Assembly: GCA_928212115.1 (NCBI GenBank)
Contig: CAKMRJ010005412.1
Coordinates: 249,223,368-249,287,367, forward strand
Length of the DNA stretch: 64,000 nucleotides
Origin: Lactuca virosa
Taxonomy: Eukaryota; Streptophyta; Magnoliopsida; Asterales; Asteraceae
Reading direction: 5' to 3'
Shown: in pieces, positions 22,304 to 33,367 of the stretch
Layout: each line of letters opens with the position of its first letter
Position numbering within the stretch: the first letter of the stretch is position 1
Notes under the pieces: model-generated
What the model was told of the DNA's origin: nothing
What the model saw: only the letters and a program-made list of their open reading frames with translations
Database searches by the model: none
Position numbers and translations under genes: made by a program

Positions 22304-23116
22304 TCAGGTTGTAACAAACTAGTAATTCCTTAGGAAATACGACTATAACCTAGGGCGTAAAAACTCTGAACTAGTAAAACCTAATAAAAGTATTATTAAT
22401 AATAACTGTACGGATAAACTATTGTTGGTGATGTGTCTAGACTGGAAAAACTTGTCGATAGGGTTGTTGGATTTCAGAACAGCTATATGCCAAAATGGTC
22501 CCGCCCTTCGACTTTTCCTAACTGGCCCATCCTTGTAGTTTAAAAGTATGCAAAGATACGATTAAATAAAATACCCCAATCAAAAATTAATCAAATAAAG
22601 AGTTGTGTAAACTCTTATAAATACACCCTCGTATCAAAAAGATTATCCATTCATATCACTACTTAAGATTTTAGGTCAAAAACGAATCCTATGTTTAGTT
22701 AGTATTGCGGCCGACCCACAACTAGACCTAGAATGCACAATTAAGTTTTATTATGGTTCGATCGATGCACGCTCAAACCTGGATGCCGTAGTTGACAACC
22801 TAAACACTTAAGGATTTATGGATCGATAGTTAGTACGCCTAGTTAGGAAATTAGGACGAAGTATACGACTAGAAGATGTTCAGATCAATAGCACTAATCG
22901 ACTCCTCCGAAGACTAGAGTCGTATAGAGTGATACGCCGAGAGAACTTAAGGATTTATGTCGTAGAGCTCTTAGGATCGTGTCTGACTTACTACTCGGAG
23001 AGTTCCGTTCATAGCTCAAGGATGAAGATCTAGGCAACGCTTACCCGACAAACCCTTAGGAGAAAATCACAGTAGATCCAATACTATCTACTATATACCT
23101 ATAATTCTATAATTAT

Positions 23117-24940
23117 ATGTATTATGATTCTCTTATCTCTGATACACATCTAACCCTTTTGGATGTCTTATGCAGGGAGGTTAGAGCGGGCGTGATCATA
23201 AGGAGCTCATCCATGGAGGACATTTGTGATTGGTTTTCTCATCCTTCCCCAGAGGGAGATCAGGTGGTGGTGCACTCCCCAATGACGGAGGAGGCAGAGT
23301 ATGATTTGTGGATGCCAAGGCCACCTACCTCCATTGATATGGAGTTTATCGAGGACGAGGAGCCCTATGAGGATGAGGAGCCACCGGAGGATGATCCACA
23401 CGTCGAGCAGGCAGGAGGAGATCCAGGTGAAAGCTCGCCATATCCCGACTCGTCATCCCACGATGATGAACATCCCAAGACTCAGGAGAAGGACACTCTT
23501 GAGTCAGAGCCATCATCAGAGTCTCCAACCTCATACCAGCCTTCCAGTGTGTACGCCTTAGGACCTCGAGTGATCTACACCCCCAGAAAATCCATTCCTG
23601 TTCCTGCTCAAACCACACTTGTATACACTCTTTTGGTTATGATAAACTTATGTAAAAAGTTTATGAAAATCTATGAAAGTTTGTATGATCTAAATATTGT
23701 GTGTTATTTGTTTGTTTTGATTGATTTAAATAAGTTAACCTTCTAAATTAGCAAGATAAAATAAAAACTAACTCATACCTTAAATTTAGAATCATGCCTT
23801 GCACTAGATGTAACCCAGGAGCACCTGAAAGAAATTCCCGAGCCAATGAGCTCAGCCGCGATTGAGGCATTGATCGCCCAACGTGTAGCTGATGCCATAG
23901 CGAGTCTAGAAACTCCTAGGAATGTAGGATCGGGTGGCAGTGGAGGAAAGAGTTTGTAAGGAGATAATCGAGTTCCCACTAGAGTCTATTCATATAAGGA
24001 TTTTATGAACTGAAATCCAAAACCCTTCTATGGAAATGAGGGCGTTGTTGGGCTGACTAGGTGGATAAAGAAGATGGAATCGGTGTTTGAGATTAGTTTC
24101 TGCCCAGAGGAATGTAAAGTCAAGTTCACCGCCTGCACCCTAGCAGATGCAACCTTGAGCTGGTGGAACAATTACACCAAGACCATGTGCATAAACGTAG
24201 CTAACGCCATGTCTTGGGATGATTTGAAGCAACTCATGATTATAGAATAATATCCACGCGAGGAGATGCAGAAACTGGAGCAGGAACTGTGGAATCTAAT
24301 GATGCAGGAAGCTGATATTGCCACCTATACAAGTCGTTTCAATGACCTAGCCACCTTGTGTCCTAGGATGGTTACCCCGGAGGAGAAGAAGATAGAGAGG
24401 TACATATGGGGTTTAGTTCAGCCAATCCAAGGATTGGTTACGGCTTCCAGGCCAACTACTTACGATAGTGCCAAGAGACTGGCCTTTACCCTGACCAATC
24501 AGGTAATCCGCCAAGGCACGATGGTTCCAAATACTAAGCTCCTAGGATCAGAAAATAGAAAACGAAAGCCTGATGAAAATTTAGAGCAAGTAGCATGAAA
24601 GAAACAATACTTATAAAAAGTCTTTGTAGCAAACATTCCATCACCCACTCCTTTAATACAATATGCAAGAGATCTCCCGTTATACAATAAGTGCAACTGC
24701 CATAACATGAGTGCAAGTAGAGAGCTAATATCTAATAACTGCGGTAAGAAGGGCCACACAACTAGGTCTTGTAGGAGTCCGACACTCGCCACTACCCAAG
24801 GAATTGGTATTGGCAGGAATCGCAATTGTTATGAATGTGGAGAAGTGGGCCACATCAAAAGAGAATGCCCAAGGTTGGAAAATAAAAGGGGTAATACTCA
24901 AGGAAGAAAATTTATCATTGGAACGAGCGACGCTGCCTAG
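23117..24940 (+). pseudogene. Gypsy2 gag (capsid and two zinc knuckles), broken by stops
   Basis: Three open segments (23117-23746, 24266-24598, 24707-24940) share one phase, so together they are a single ancient gag. The first is acidic and Pro/Ser-rich. The middle part holds the retrotransposon Gag domain: GLTRWIKKMESVFEISFCPE, CTLADATLSWWNNY and later YTSRFNDLATLCPRMV. The end has two CCHC knuckles, NNCGKKGHTTRSC and CYECGEVGHIKREC. In-phase stops include one near 24248 (IIE*YPRE) and one at 24596. An AT-rich, intron-like stretch lies at about 23620-23790. The domain match to Gypsy1 gag (48990-49920) is clear. Gag normally forms the particle and binds the RNA. Confidence 0.85.
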
Positions 24941-25900
24941 AATCTTTCCCTAAAAATTGGCAAGTCCTTCCTTTTAACTTACGAGTAAGCTAGATAATGA
25001 TATAGTTATATAAACATTAAATAAAAACACGTAAAAATATAAATCTAAGAAACACATGTTATTAATTATAGGATGGATACATAGGTTATATGATTCTAGA
25101 ATTAAATAATTTTAGAAAGTGTGATTCAACACTATTGCACAACTCTCATCTGAGTGTAACGGTAATAGGGGAAAACATACAGTCGAATTTTTTTCTAATT
25201 TTAGCATCATGTGATAGTGTTCACCAGATAGTTAGATAACATTAGAACAGATGATAATGAAAGGCAAAAAAAAAAAAACAAAAAAAAAATCCTTGTGGTA
25301 ATGCTAGGATCCTCTAAAAAATTTTGAAAAGAATTATTAAAAAACCTTTTTGTTATTATATACACTCTCACTCTTGGTATCAGTAAGTACTTAACTGAGG
25401 GATCACTCTCACTCTCACTATTGGTATCGGTAAGTACTTGAATGAGGGAACACTCTCACTCTCACTCTTGGCGCCAGTAAGTACTTGACTGAGGGATCAT
25501 TCTCACTCTCACTCTTGGTATCAGTATATACTTGACTGAGGAATCACTCTCACTCTAAAGTATTAGTAAGTAATCTCTCCCCGCTAGACATAAGTAAATA
25601 ATTGACTGATGGAATAATAATCACGACTATCGTAAATGATAGGTGATTGTTTATAAAATAAAATCACTATTATCTGAGGGAAATACCCTAATGATAGGTG
25701 CTAAGATAAAATAATAATCACGACTATCGTAAATGATAGGTGATTGTTTATAAAACAAAATATTAATCATTACCATTAGTTTAAAAATCTAGAGAGTCAA
25801 TTTACACTCGGTAGAACAAATAATAAGGGTGATTAATAATGATTAAAAATATACTCTCGATATTCTCCCAATAGTGCCTTCGCGTCAAACAATCCTAGTT
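24941..25900 (+). other. Non-coding spacer where pol would be in Gypsy2
   Basis: About 960 bp without a frame or RT/integrase motif. It includes the tandem array at 25363-25580 and a second short repeat (CACGACTATCGTAAATGATAGG at about 25622 and 25719; only the first 20 bases need be used as a tag). The pol region was lost before or during the amplification of this family. Confidence 0.75.
25363..25580 (+). repeat. Four to five tandem copies of a 47-bp unit
   Basis: Units start near 25363, 25408, 25455, 25502 and 25549 (last partial). Each carries CTCACTCTCACT, TTGGTATCAGTAAGTACTTG and ACTGAGGGATCA or close variants. Confidence 0.9.
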
Positions 25901-25936
25901 GAATTTCAGAGACGAAATTCCTTAAATGGGGGAGAA
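25901..25936 (+). other. Hairpin plus polypurine tract before Gypsy2 right LTR
   Basis: GAATTTC (25901-25907) and GAAATTC (25914-25920) form a small hairpin, followed by AAATGGGGGAGAA directly before the LTR. The same arrangement lies before the Gypsy1 3' LTR (53311-53344). Confidence 0.75.
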
Positions 25937-27080
25937 TGTATCAATTGCGACTTTTGGCACCGATCGATATTTACGAAAAGTGACCAACGTCAAATATAAT
26001 AGAATTAATACGTTATATATATCAACATATGATAAAAATATAAAGTTTCGTATTAAGAAAAATAGGAAAAGCAACCAAATCATCCCTAAGTCGTAAAAAT
26101 TAGTGCGCCGAAACATATATATTTTATTATATATTTTGAAAGTAGGCGTCTTCCCGATCCCAAAAATATAAATTTCGTAAAAATCCGAGTTCATATGAAG
26201 GAGATATGAATTTTATAAAATATAAAAATCAGCCGCGTAATTAAAATTATTTACGTCAAAACGGTACTTAGAGATTTGTTGAGTTTTGACTAAAAGTGCA
26301 AAAATGAGTTTCGTAGTACTCCTCAAGATATAAACTTTAGGAAAAAGTTTGTCGAAAACGGGATCTATATGAGTAAGTTTGGATTTTTATAAAGTCATTA
26401 ATTCTTACCCCCGTTGGGCTCGAAAATGAAAGTCAAAATCGGCCAAAACAACCAAAAGGAAAGTTGTAGTACCCGTTGAGATCGTCACATAGATATAGAG
26501 AGTGTCTAGATTGGAGCACACACGAGGAAGTTATGATTTTTGAAAAATCATTACTTGCGTGTCAAGTGCGCGCCTCCGTGTGCCGCACACCTGACACCAA
26601 ATTCGGACAGATTGCGAGTGACGTGGCTGAGTAGGGAGGTGACACGTGGCAACTTCGTATGGAGACACGATGCTTAAGTGCACGCCGCACATAGGAAATG
26701 CACGGCGCGCACCCCCAAAACACGACTATAAATAGAAGGCTGTGCCATTCAGTTTCAGCACACCTTCATTCACTTCTCTTTTTCTCTCTGGTCTGTGTGC
26801 TACCCTGTGGAGCGGTCCCCGGAGTTCCGAGGTCGTCTCTACCCTACATCAATGATTTCAAAGCCTAGAGTGAGTTCACGACCCCTATTTTACTGTTTTA
26901 AAATGTTTTCAGGGGGCGGGGGAAACATGCTTAACAAATGATTTTATAAAAATATTTATTTTATAAATATTAAGTCATTTCATAACAAGCTAGATGCCTT
27001 AGGATAGTATAACTGTAGATACTATGCCTAGATTTAAGCTATGATTTGTGTCTAAAGGATATGATGTCAGATAATCTAGG
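25937..27080 (+). repeat. Gypsy2 right LTR, first part
   Basis: Starts TGTATCAATTGCGAC and follows the left LTR closely, including a good TATA (TATAAATA, 26727-26734) and GTGAGT (26870). It is interrupted after CTAGG (27076-27080) by Copia4 and resumes at 32206 to 32936. Confidence 0.88.
26727..26734 (+). promoter_or_regulatory. TATA box of Gypsy2 right LTR
   Basis: TATAAATA, while the left LTR has TGTAAATA at the same place. A CT-rich stretch follows at about 26764-26800. Confidence 0.6.
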
Positions 27081-27519
27081 TGTTAGGCCATAAATTGTTG
27101 TTTATACTTTGCTTTTCATAAGCTATTAGAGTTCTTGGTCTATGATTGAAAGCAACATGTTTTAGTGTTGTTTGGACCAAAATCACATGTGATTTCGATT
27201 AGGCTTAATATTGTTTTGTTTGAGTTTTGGGCTTGGTCTTTGTTATTAGGTCTAGGTATAAATAGTGTCATTTGAGCCTTGTAATTAGAGTTGGACTTTT
27301 TTGGGGGTTTCCATATGCTTAGAACGTGATTTGAGAGAAAAGAAAAGAGAACCAAGTGTAATCAAGAATCTTATGTACCTGACTATTCAGTAATAATGTG
27401 CATTGAAGATTAATCGTTGTGTTCTTATTCTATATTTCTTCTTGCCTAATTCACTTGATTGGGATTCTGCACCATCAAGTGAATCCGATTGATACATCGT
27501 AACGTATTGGGTTTTTACA
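27081..27519 (+). repeat. Copia4 5' LTR
   Basis: TGTTAGGCCATAA...GTTTTTACA, followed two bases later by TGGTATCAGAG. A TATAAATAG box lies near 27257-27265, seen equally in the 3' LTR. Confidence 0.9.
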
Positions 27520-27521
27520 AT

Positions 27522-27533
27522 TGGTATCAGAGT
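27522..27533 (+). other. Copia4 primer-binding site
   Basis: TGGTATCAGAGT, matching the initiator tRNA-Met 3' end except for the last base. Confidence 0.85.
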
Positions 27534-28390
27534 TTGGATTGGTATCAATCGAATTGGCAAGATATTAAGATTTTCTTGGATTTTCTTTTGGATTTCCGGG
27601 TGTTTTTGAATTGTTTTGGACGAATTTTTGGTTGTTTGTTCTTCGTGTTCTTCATATTTTTGGACTTTTGATCGAGTTTGGCATTAAAGATTTGAAAATC
27701 TCGTGTTTTTGGCAAGTTTTGGGTGTTTTTGGCAAGTTTTGGGTGTTTTTGGTCAAGATTTGCGAGATCTCGGCTGCAGACTTCGGATCTCGGTCAAACC
27801 CTAGAGGTTCTCGGCGGCCAGTAGCGTTCATAGTCAACAACTTCGGTTCTCGGTTGCGAAGTCCTCGGATTGGTTCCGAACCCTCGGAGTTTATGGTCTC
27901 GCAGGTTCTCGGTGCGAAGGATATCGGTTAGACTTCTCAGCCTCACAATTTTGGTCCAGTTGTTCTCGGCCTCCAATTTCGGTCTCATGTTTTCGGTCAG
28001 CAGCTCTTTCCGGTGCGAGCCTTCTCGGTGTGGTTGAGGGCCTCACATTTTCGGTCTAAAAATCAAGTTTTTGGTATTAAAGCCTCGTTTTCGATATTAA
28101 GGCTTCGTGTTTGGTCAAATACTCTCGTTTTTGGTCTTGAAATTTTGCTTTCGGCCAATTTTTGTTTTCGGTCAAGGGTATTCTTTTTGGAAAAATAAAA
28201 AAAAATTGACGTTCATCTTTGACTTTCAGATTTGACTTTTGACTTTCAAGTTTGACTTTTCAAATTTGACTTTCAAGCTTGACATTCGAGGTTTCAAGTC
28301 AAAAGGCATTTATTTTCTTGGTTTTCGGTCAAAATCCATTTACACAATCAGATTTCTTCGGTTGGTAAATAACGAGTTCCTTCAACAATA
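27534..28390 (+). other. Copia4 leader with TCGGT words and a W-box cluster
   Basis: A long leader with many CTCGGT/TTCGGT words (27770-28340). It also has a cluster of TTGAC words at 28206-28284, five of them TTGACT. I see no reading frame that fits a gene. Short frames at 27611-27931 and 28013-28198 are low-complexity. Confidence 0.6.
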
Positions 28391-29793
28391 CCAAGAAGGT
28401 AAGTGAAACCCCATGCTCTCAATGTTGTGAAGATAAAGTTAATAAATATCGTGAGCCTCTTAAAGAAAATAAAATTTATGAGTTATTAGTTAGAGAGGTT
28501 TTTGACCTTAAAACTAAAATTTATGAAATTAAGAAAGTCAACAAGCCTCTTAAAGAAAAACTAGATGCTCACAACAAAGATTTAATTAGAATGAAGGAAG
28601 AATATAGCACCAAATGTGTCCATCATCGTTATGCTAAAGGGGAAAATGCCAAATTAACTGCTGAACTTGATGCATTAAAGGCTAAATTTAAGGATGCTGA
28701 CTTTACTTTTAAGAAATTTGATGTGTCAAGTGAGAAAGTCGAGTGTATGATAGAGAAACAATTAAAGTGGAAAGACAACCAGGGTAAGGGTCTGGGGTAT
28801 CATAATGTTCCACCTCCCTTCAATGATAACTATACCCCGCCCCTTGAAACCAATGAAGTAGAGACACCTGTTGAGTATGGCCAACCCCCTGTACCAGCTT
28901 CAATTAAGACTAAACAATCCGGCCCAACTGAGAGTATTGAGGTGAGCGATACTAATGCTTCTACTTCATGTGCAGGTAAAGTAGTGGAAGATGAGAACAA
29001 GGAGAACATAAATAATTCTAGTTCTGTTAATTCTGTTGATTGTCTAACCAATGTCTCTTTGAACTCTGAATCTGTTGTTTCTAATTATGTTAATTCTACT
29101 AATGAACCTGTCGTTAGTAAATATAAGCCACCAAAACAAGCGAAACAGTCTAATTGTTGTAAGTGTGCTTGTGGGTACAATCAGAGACAAGGCATGAGCA
29201 CAGAATCAGGGACAGGCAGAAACAACTTCTACGTGAAGAAGCAGACATGTTTCAACTGTGGAACACATGGACACATTACCAAAAATTGTCTAAATCGTGC
29301 ATATGTTCCCTAGTATGCACAAGGTAGGCATAACGTATCAAGAGGGAGATCTTCCAAAAGAAATCCTTCGAGGTCACGTTCACGCAATGATGACTAGAAA
29401 GCTAAAAAGGCCAAGAATCAAACTCCCAAGGAAAAGAAGGGAATGTCAGACAAGATGCTAAATTCAAGAGATGGTTCAGCCAAACCGAAATCGGTGAGGT
29501 CGAATTCATCTCAAAGACCATCCACTAGCTCACACTTGAAACATAAACCCAAATCAAAGAGTAGTCCTATTTCAAAATCAAGTGGTGAAGCTCCTATCTG
29601 GTTAAACAATAAAAGGCTCAAACCTAATTACAGATGGGTGCCTAAAATTTCTACGGCCCAATCACCTCACATTCCTGTAATTTCTTCATGTTCTTTGTCT
29701 GATAAACATGATATGTCATGGGAGAGAGTACCTTGTGTAGATGATAAAGGTCAACACAATTTAAAAATGGACTGGGTTCCAAAGACCAACTAA
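28391..29793 (+). pseudogene. Copia4 gag with coiled coil and zinc knuckle
   Basis: One phase runs through 28591-29313 and 29443-29793, broken by stops near 29311 and 29396. It can be read back to about 28391 without an ATG. The first part is a Lys/Glu-rich coiled coil. Then come QGKGLGYHNVPPPFNDNY, an acidic region and a CCHC knuckle CFNCGTHGHITKNC. The last part is basic and ends in WERVPCVD...MDWVPKT, as in SIRE-type Copia polyproteins. The usual N-terminal Gag domain is missing. Because the stops are few and the LTRs are alike, the copy is fairly young. Confidence 0.75.
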
Positions 29794-30050
29794 TCCCGCA
29801 CTATGTGCTGGAGCAGCTATGGAGGAATATCATCAGACTTCGGTTTGTTGATAGTGGTTGTTTCCAAGCACATGATATGGGACATCTCTCAACTGTACAA
29901 CATTCAGAACTTAAATTGAGAGTATGTGTCCTTTGTGGGAAAGGAAGAAGGAAGATATCACAAATGGGGATCACAAACGGCGTGTTGAATTTTGAGTTTG
30001 CTTACTTCATTCCAAAATTGAAACACAACTAAGGCTGAATACGCTTCTGC
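29794..30050 (+). pseudogene. Copia4 protease remnant
   Basis: The reading FVDSGC at about 29848 matches the catalytic DSG of Copia proteases. Neighbouring phases give fragments of the region that follows (SQLYNIQ, YVSFVGKEEG). At least one frameshift and stops are present. The sequence then loses all similarity to pol. Confidence 0.55.
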
Positions 30051-31680
30051 ATCTGCCTGATGATCTCAGGTCATCTGGATGTAACTTCAATTGTTGAATT
30101 ACGGTTTGAATTTTCTCGATACTCCTGAGTTTTTCTTACAATAATTCGTTTCAAAGACTAACTTTTTATTTTTGTTTGTTTAAATTTGCGCATTTATTTT
30201 ATTTCCTTTCTTCCCCATGCACAAATTTAAGGGGGAGAAATCAAAAATAGAAAAAAAAATCAAAAATCTAAGAAATATTGTTTTGAGCGTATTTTATTTT
30301 TTTCTTAGTTATTTTAGTTGTGTGCTAAGTTTATTTTTACTTTTGTTTTTATCTCAAAATTTCTTTTGTCTTGAAATGTGAATTCTTAAGAAGAAGAGAC
30401 TCAAGGAAATTGTATCGAAATTTTCTGAGCAAGGAGAAGAAACTTGGAAAGGAATTGACGGAGGATTCAAATGCGAGTGATAGACTCTTTCATATTGAGA
30501 CATATATACCAGTCTTACTATGAGTCTTCGCATCAAATGTTAATGATCAAAAGTTATTTTCACCATGACTAATGTGAAACACCCAACTATTCTTCACCCA
30601 TATCTAAACTTTCTCCATTAAATCACTTCCACGTACCGGTACCCCTTGAGATTCGAGTATAAAATAACTCAGCTGACGGTTACCAAAAAATTATGTGTTT
30701 TATGATCTTGAAAGTCATTATCACCATGATTCTAAGTGAAACCCAAAATCCGAAATCCATCCATTTCTGAATTGACGGTGAACATTTTAATGTTGTAGAT
30801 ATTTTCACCCATGAAATTGAAAGATAATGGTTCATACCTGCTGTGACACTGTACAAAATATCAGTTACGCAGTTTCTTTCTAAGAACTATCGTATTTAAG
30901 GAATTGGAAGTCTGAAACTGTACAGATTGTTAAATTGGTTTTTGTCAGCTTTCTTTACCTAAGAACTGTCACGGCACCAGGGTGATTCACCCTATAGGGA
31001 AACAGATATCGCTGAACGTCTCGCCAAGGGCCAAGTTAACTTGTTAACATGAAAAACTGTATTGAGATGTTTGATCGAGGATATACAGGGGCTAACATCA
31101 AAATAACCATGAGTAGTTCTCCGATACTCAACAAATCGTAGTGCGTTCCTCCGGGTTCACACAGATGCTGCGAGTAGTCTCCATCTGAGCCAAGGATGGG
31201 TCCTCGAACAACTATGGTGAGAATGGTATTTTGACTCTGTGATCCACATGGAATTTTTAGTCACGGTTACTTTTAAGACACATATATGATCGAAGAAGAA
31301 AATTTATTCAAAGGAACAAGAAGTGAAGATTCCTCTTCACCATACAAACTTTCAACCCCAGAACCAAGGTAAAGCTGTATTTGAAGTTATGTGACGAATT
31401 GCATTGAAGCCTCCTCAATCAATTTGCTGCTATCTATGAACCTGCTGAAGTGATCCAGAAGAATCTGTCTCTCTGTTATTTTCTCTGAAGTATTTCAAAG
31501 CTGATAGTGCTGATTTTCAAGAATCTTTACAAGAAGCCCCTACACCCAATGTGCATTCAAGTTCAAATTTTTGAAGGAATTCCAACTGTTCAAGATAAAG
31601 TCATTCATGTAGAAACTCATATATTCATCTTGAAGTTGTGAAGAAATCGAAGACAAAAGCTGAAGCAAAGAACAAAGCGA
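30051..31680 (+). other. Copia4 non-coding interior replacing pol
   Basis: About 1.6 kb with no frame or motif that I can support. A 60-codon frame on the minus strand (30354-30536) is not convincing. Confidence 0.6.
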
Positions 31681-31766
31681 AGGCCATAAGAAAAGAAACC
31701 TACAAACCCAGGGGGAGATTGTTAGGCCATAAGAAAAGAAACCTATAAACCAATGGGGAGATTGTT
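31681..31766 (+). repeat. 43-bp tandem duplication containing the polypurine tract
   Basis: Two copies (31681-31723, 31724-31766), each with GGGGAGATTGTTAGG and thus a polypurine tract followed by the first LTR bases. The second copy abuts the real 3' LTR (31763). The first makes a decoy LTR start at 31720. Confidence 0.85.
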
Positions 31767-32200
31767 AGGTCATAAATTGTGGTTTATACTTTTCTTTTCA
31801 TAAGCTATTACAGTTATTGGTGTATGATTGAAAACAACATGTTTTAGTGTTGTTTGGACCGAACTCACATGTGATTTCGGTTAGGCTTAATATTGTTTTG
31901 TTTGGGTTTTGGGCTTGGGATTTGTTATTAGGTCTGGGTATAAATAGTGTCATTTGAGCCTTGTAATTAGAGTTGCACGTTTTTGGGGGTTGCCATATGC
32001 TTAGAAGATGATTTGAGAGAAAACAAAAGAGAACCAAGTGTAATCAAGAATCTTATGTACCTAGCTATTCAATAATAGTGTGCATTGAAGGTTAATCGTT
32101 TTGTTCTTATTCTATATTTCGTCTTCCCTAATTCACTTGATTGGGATTTCACACCATCAAGTGAATCCGATTGATACATCGTAGCGTATTGGGTTTTACA
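31763..32200 (+). repeat. Copia4 3' LTR
   Basis: Matches 27081-27519 with scattered substitutions and ends TTTTACA before the CTAGG target duplicate. Confidence 0.9.
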
Positions 32201-32205
32201 CTAGG

Positions 32206-32346
32206 AGTAGGTATTACCTAGATGTTATAATGGCTAAATTCCTAAGAAACCTTAGTACCTATGAGTTATGATAGACAAGATTTATGATATGCATTGTACT
32301 TAGTTGTTACGCTGCCCAAATATCCTGTTAAAATAACCATAATTAG

Positions 32347-32394
<48 letters not shown>

Positions 32395-32444
32395 CATAAA
32401 TCATTTGATAGTATATACCGGGAGAGGTACATACAATGATAGTG

Positions 32445-32516
<72 letters not shown>

Positions 32517-32936
32517 GAGGGGTAATTATGATAAAGATAAAAGATAAAAGCGTAGGGTTAATGCGTTAGTGAGTTGGTTATTCATCCAAAAGCCTTGATT
32601 TAATTCGGTATATCCCCAATACCTATAATCGTTAATCTCGCGAGAGCTAGGAAGTTATGTATAGATATATACGGGGCCATGACAACCCCCCCTGCGATTG
32701 CTATCTACAATCCCGATAGGATACCTTCCATATAAGTTACTATTTGACGTGCGATGAAGCGTCGTGGTTAGGGGTACATTTACGGTCGTAGCGTCGATTA
32801 TAGGGGCTAACGTTAATACATTAAAAATTTCCTTAGAGCTTAGATTACGATTAGGGATGTCTGGTATGGTAATTAAAATACGTTAGGATCGTTAGAAACC
32901 CTTAAAAGATAGTAAATTAGGATTAATAAAAGATAT
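32206..32936 (+). repeat. Gypsy2 right LTR, second part
   Basis: Continues the right LTR at AGTAGG, equal to 20774 onward in the left LTR. It includes two AT runs (32348-32391, 32449-32514) and the first 69-bp unit. It stops at the CACTA terminus at 32937. Confidence 0.85.
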
Positions 32937-32955
32937 CACTACTTCAAAAAACACC

Positions 32956-33235
32956 CTTTTACGACATGCAATGCGTGTCGTAAAATGCTCAGACGACACG
33001 TGAATGTGCGTCAAGTAAGGCCCTGTCATAACGAAAGACGACACACTTTTGCGCGTCGTCTATGTACGACATGCATTTACGACGCGCAGTTACGACACGC
33101 ATTTACGACACGCAATGCGTATCAAGGAAGGCCCTGTCATAACCTTACGACACGTGTTTAGGACACGCATTGCGTATCATTAAAGGCCCTGTCATAAATG
33201 AAGACGACACGCATTTGCGTGTCATAATTTTAAAT
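32956..33235. repeat. CACTA subterminal repeats
   Basis: About a dozen copies of ACGACACGCA-like words in both directions, plus three copies of AAGGCCCTGTCATAA or close variants (about 33017, 33127, 33183). Several words pair as GACACGCATTTGCGTGTC palindromes. Confidence 0.85.
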
Positions 33236-33367
33236 GTTTTAAAATATATATATATATATATTTGATAGAATTACTAATTTGAAAACTGAACAATATATTG
33301 AAATTATCATAATACAAAATAAAACACCATACATAAGAACGATAATTCATTAAAAAAATATCATATG

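Larger units (their letters stand above)
27081..32200 (+). mobile_element. Copia4: pol-deleted LTR element with gag (SIRE-like)
   Basis: LTRs 27081-27519 (439 bp) and 31763-32200 (438 bp) are close copies (TGTTAGG...TTTTACA). Target duplicates CTAGG at 27076-27080 and 32201-32205 match. A tRNA-iMet primer site (27522-27533) and a polypurine tract are present. The interior holds a coiled-coil/zinc-knuckle Gag and a trace of protease, then non-coding sequence. No integrase or RT is present. The gag style (GLGYHNVPPPFNDNYTPP) resembles Asteraceae SIRE-type Copia elements. Dependence on a helper is inferred. Confidence 0.9.
19610..32936 (+). mobile_element. Gypsy2: gag-only Gypsy element, right LTR interrupted
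   Basis: The left LTR is 19610-22287. The right LTR begins at 25937 and is cut twice, by Copia4 (27081-32200 plus TSD) and at 32937 by a CACTA element. The last roughly 690 bp of the right LTR is not found. A tRNA-iMet primer site follows the left LTR and a polypurine tract (AAATGGGGGAGAA, 25924-25936) precedes the right LTR. The interior is only 3.65 kb and encodes Gag with two zinc knuckles but no protease, RT or integrase. It therefore depended on enzymes from another element. Confidence 0.88.

Noticed and set aside
25363..25580. Regular repeats that might suggest a CRISPR-like array
   Set aside because: Units are directly tandem without unique spacers and lie inside a plant retroelement.
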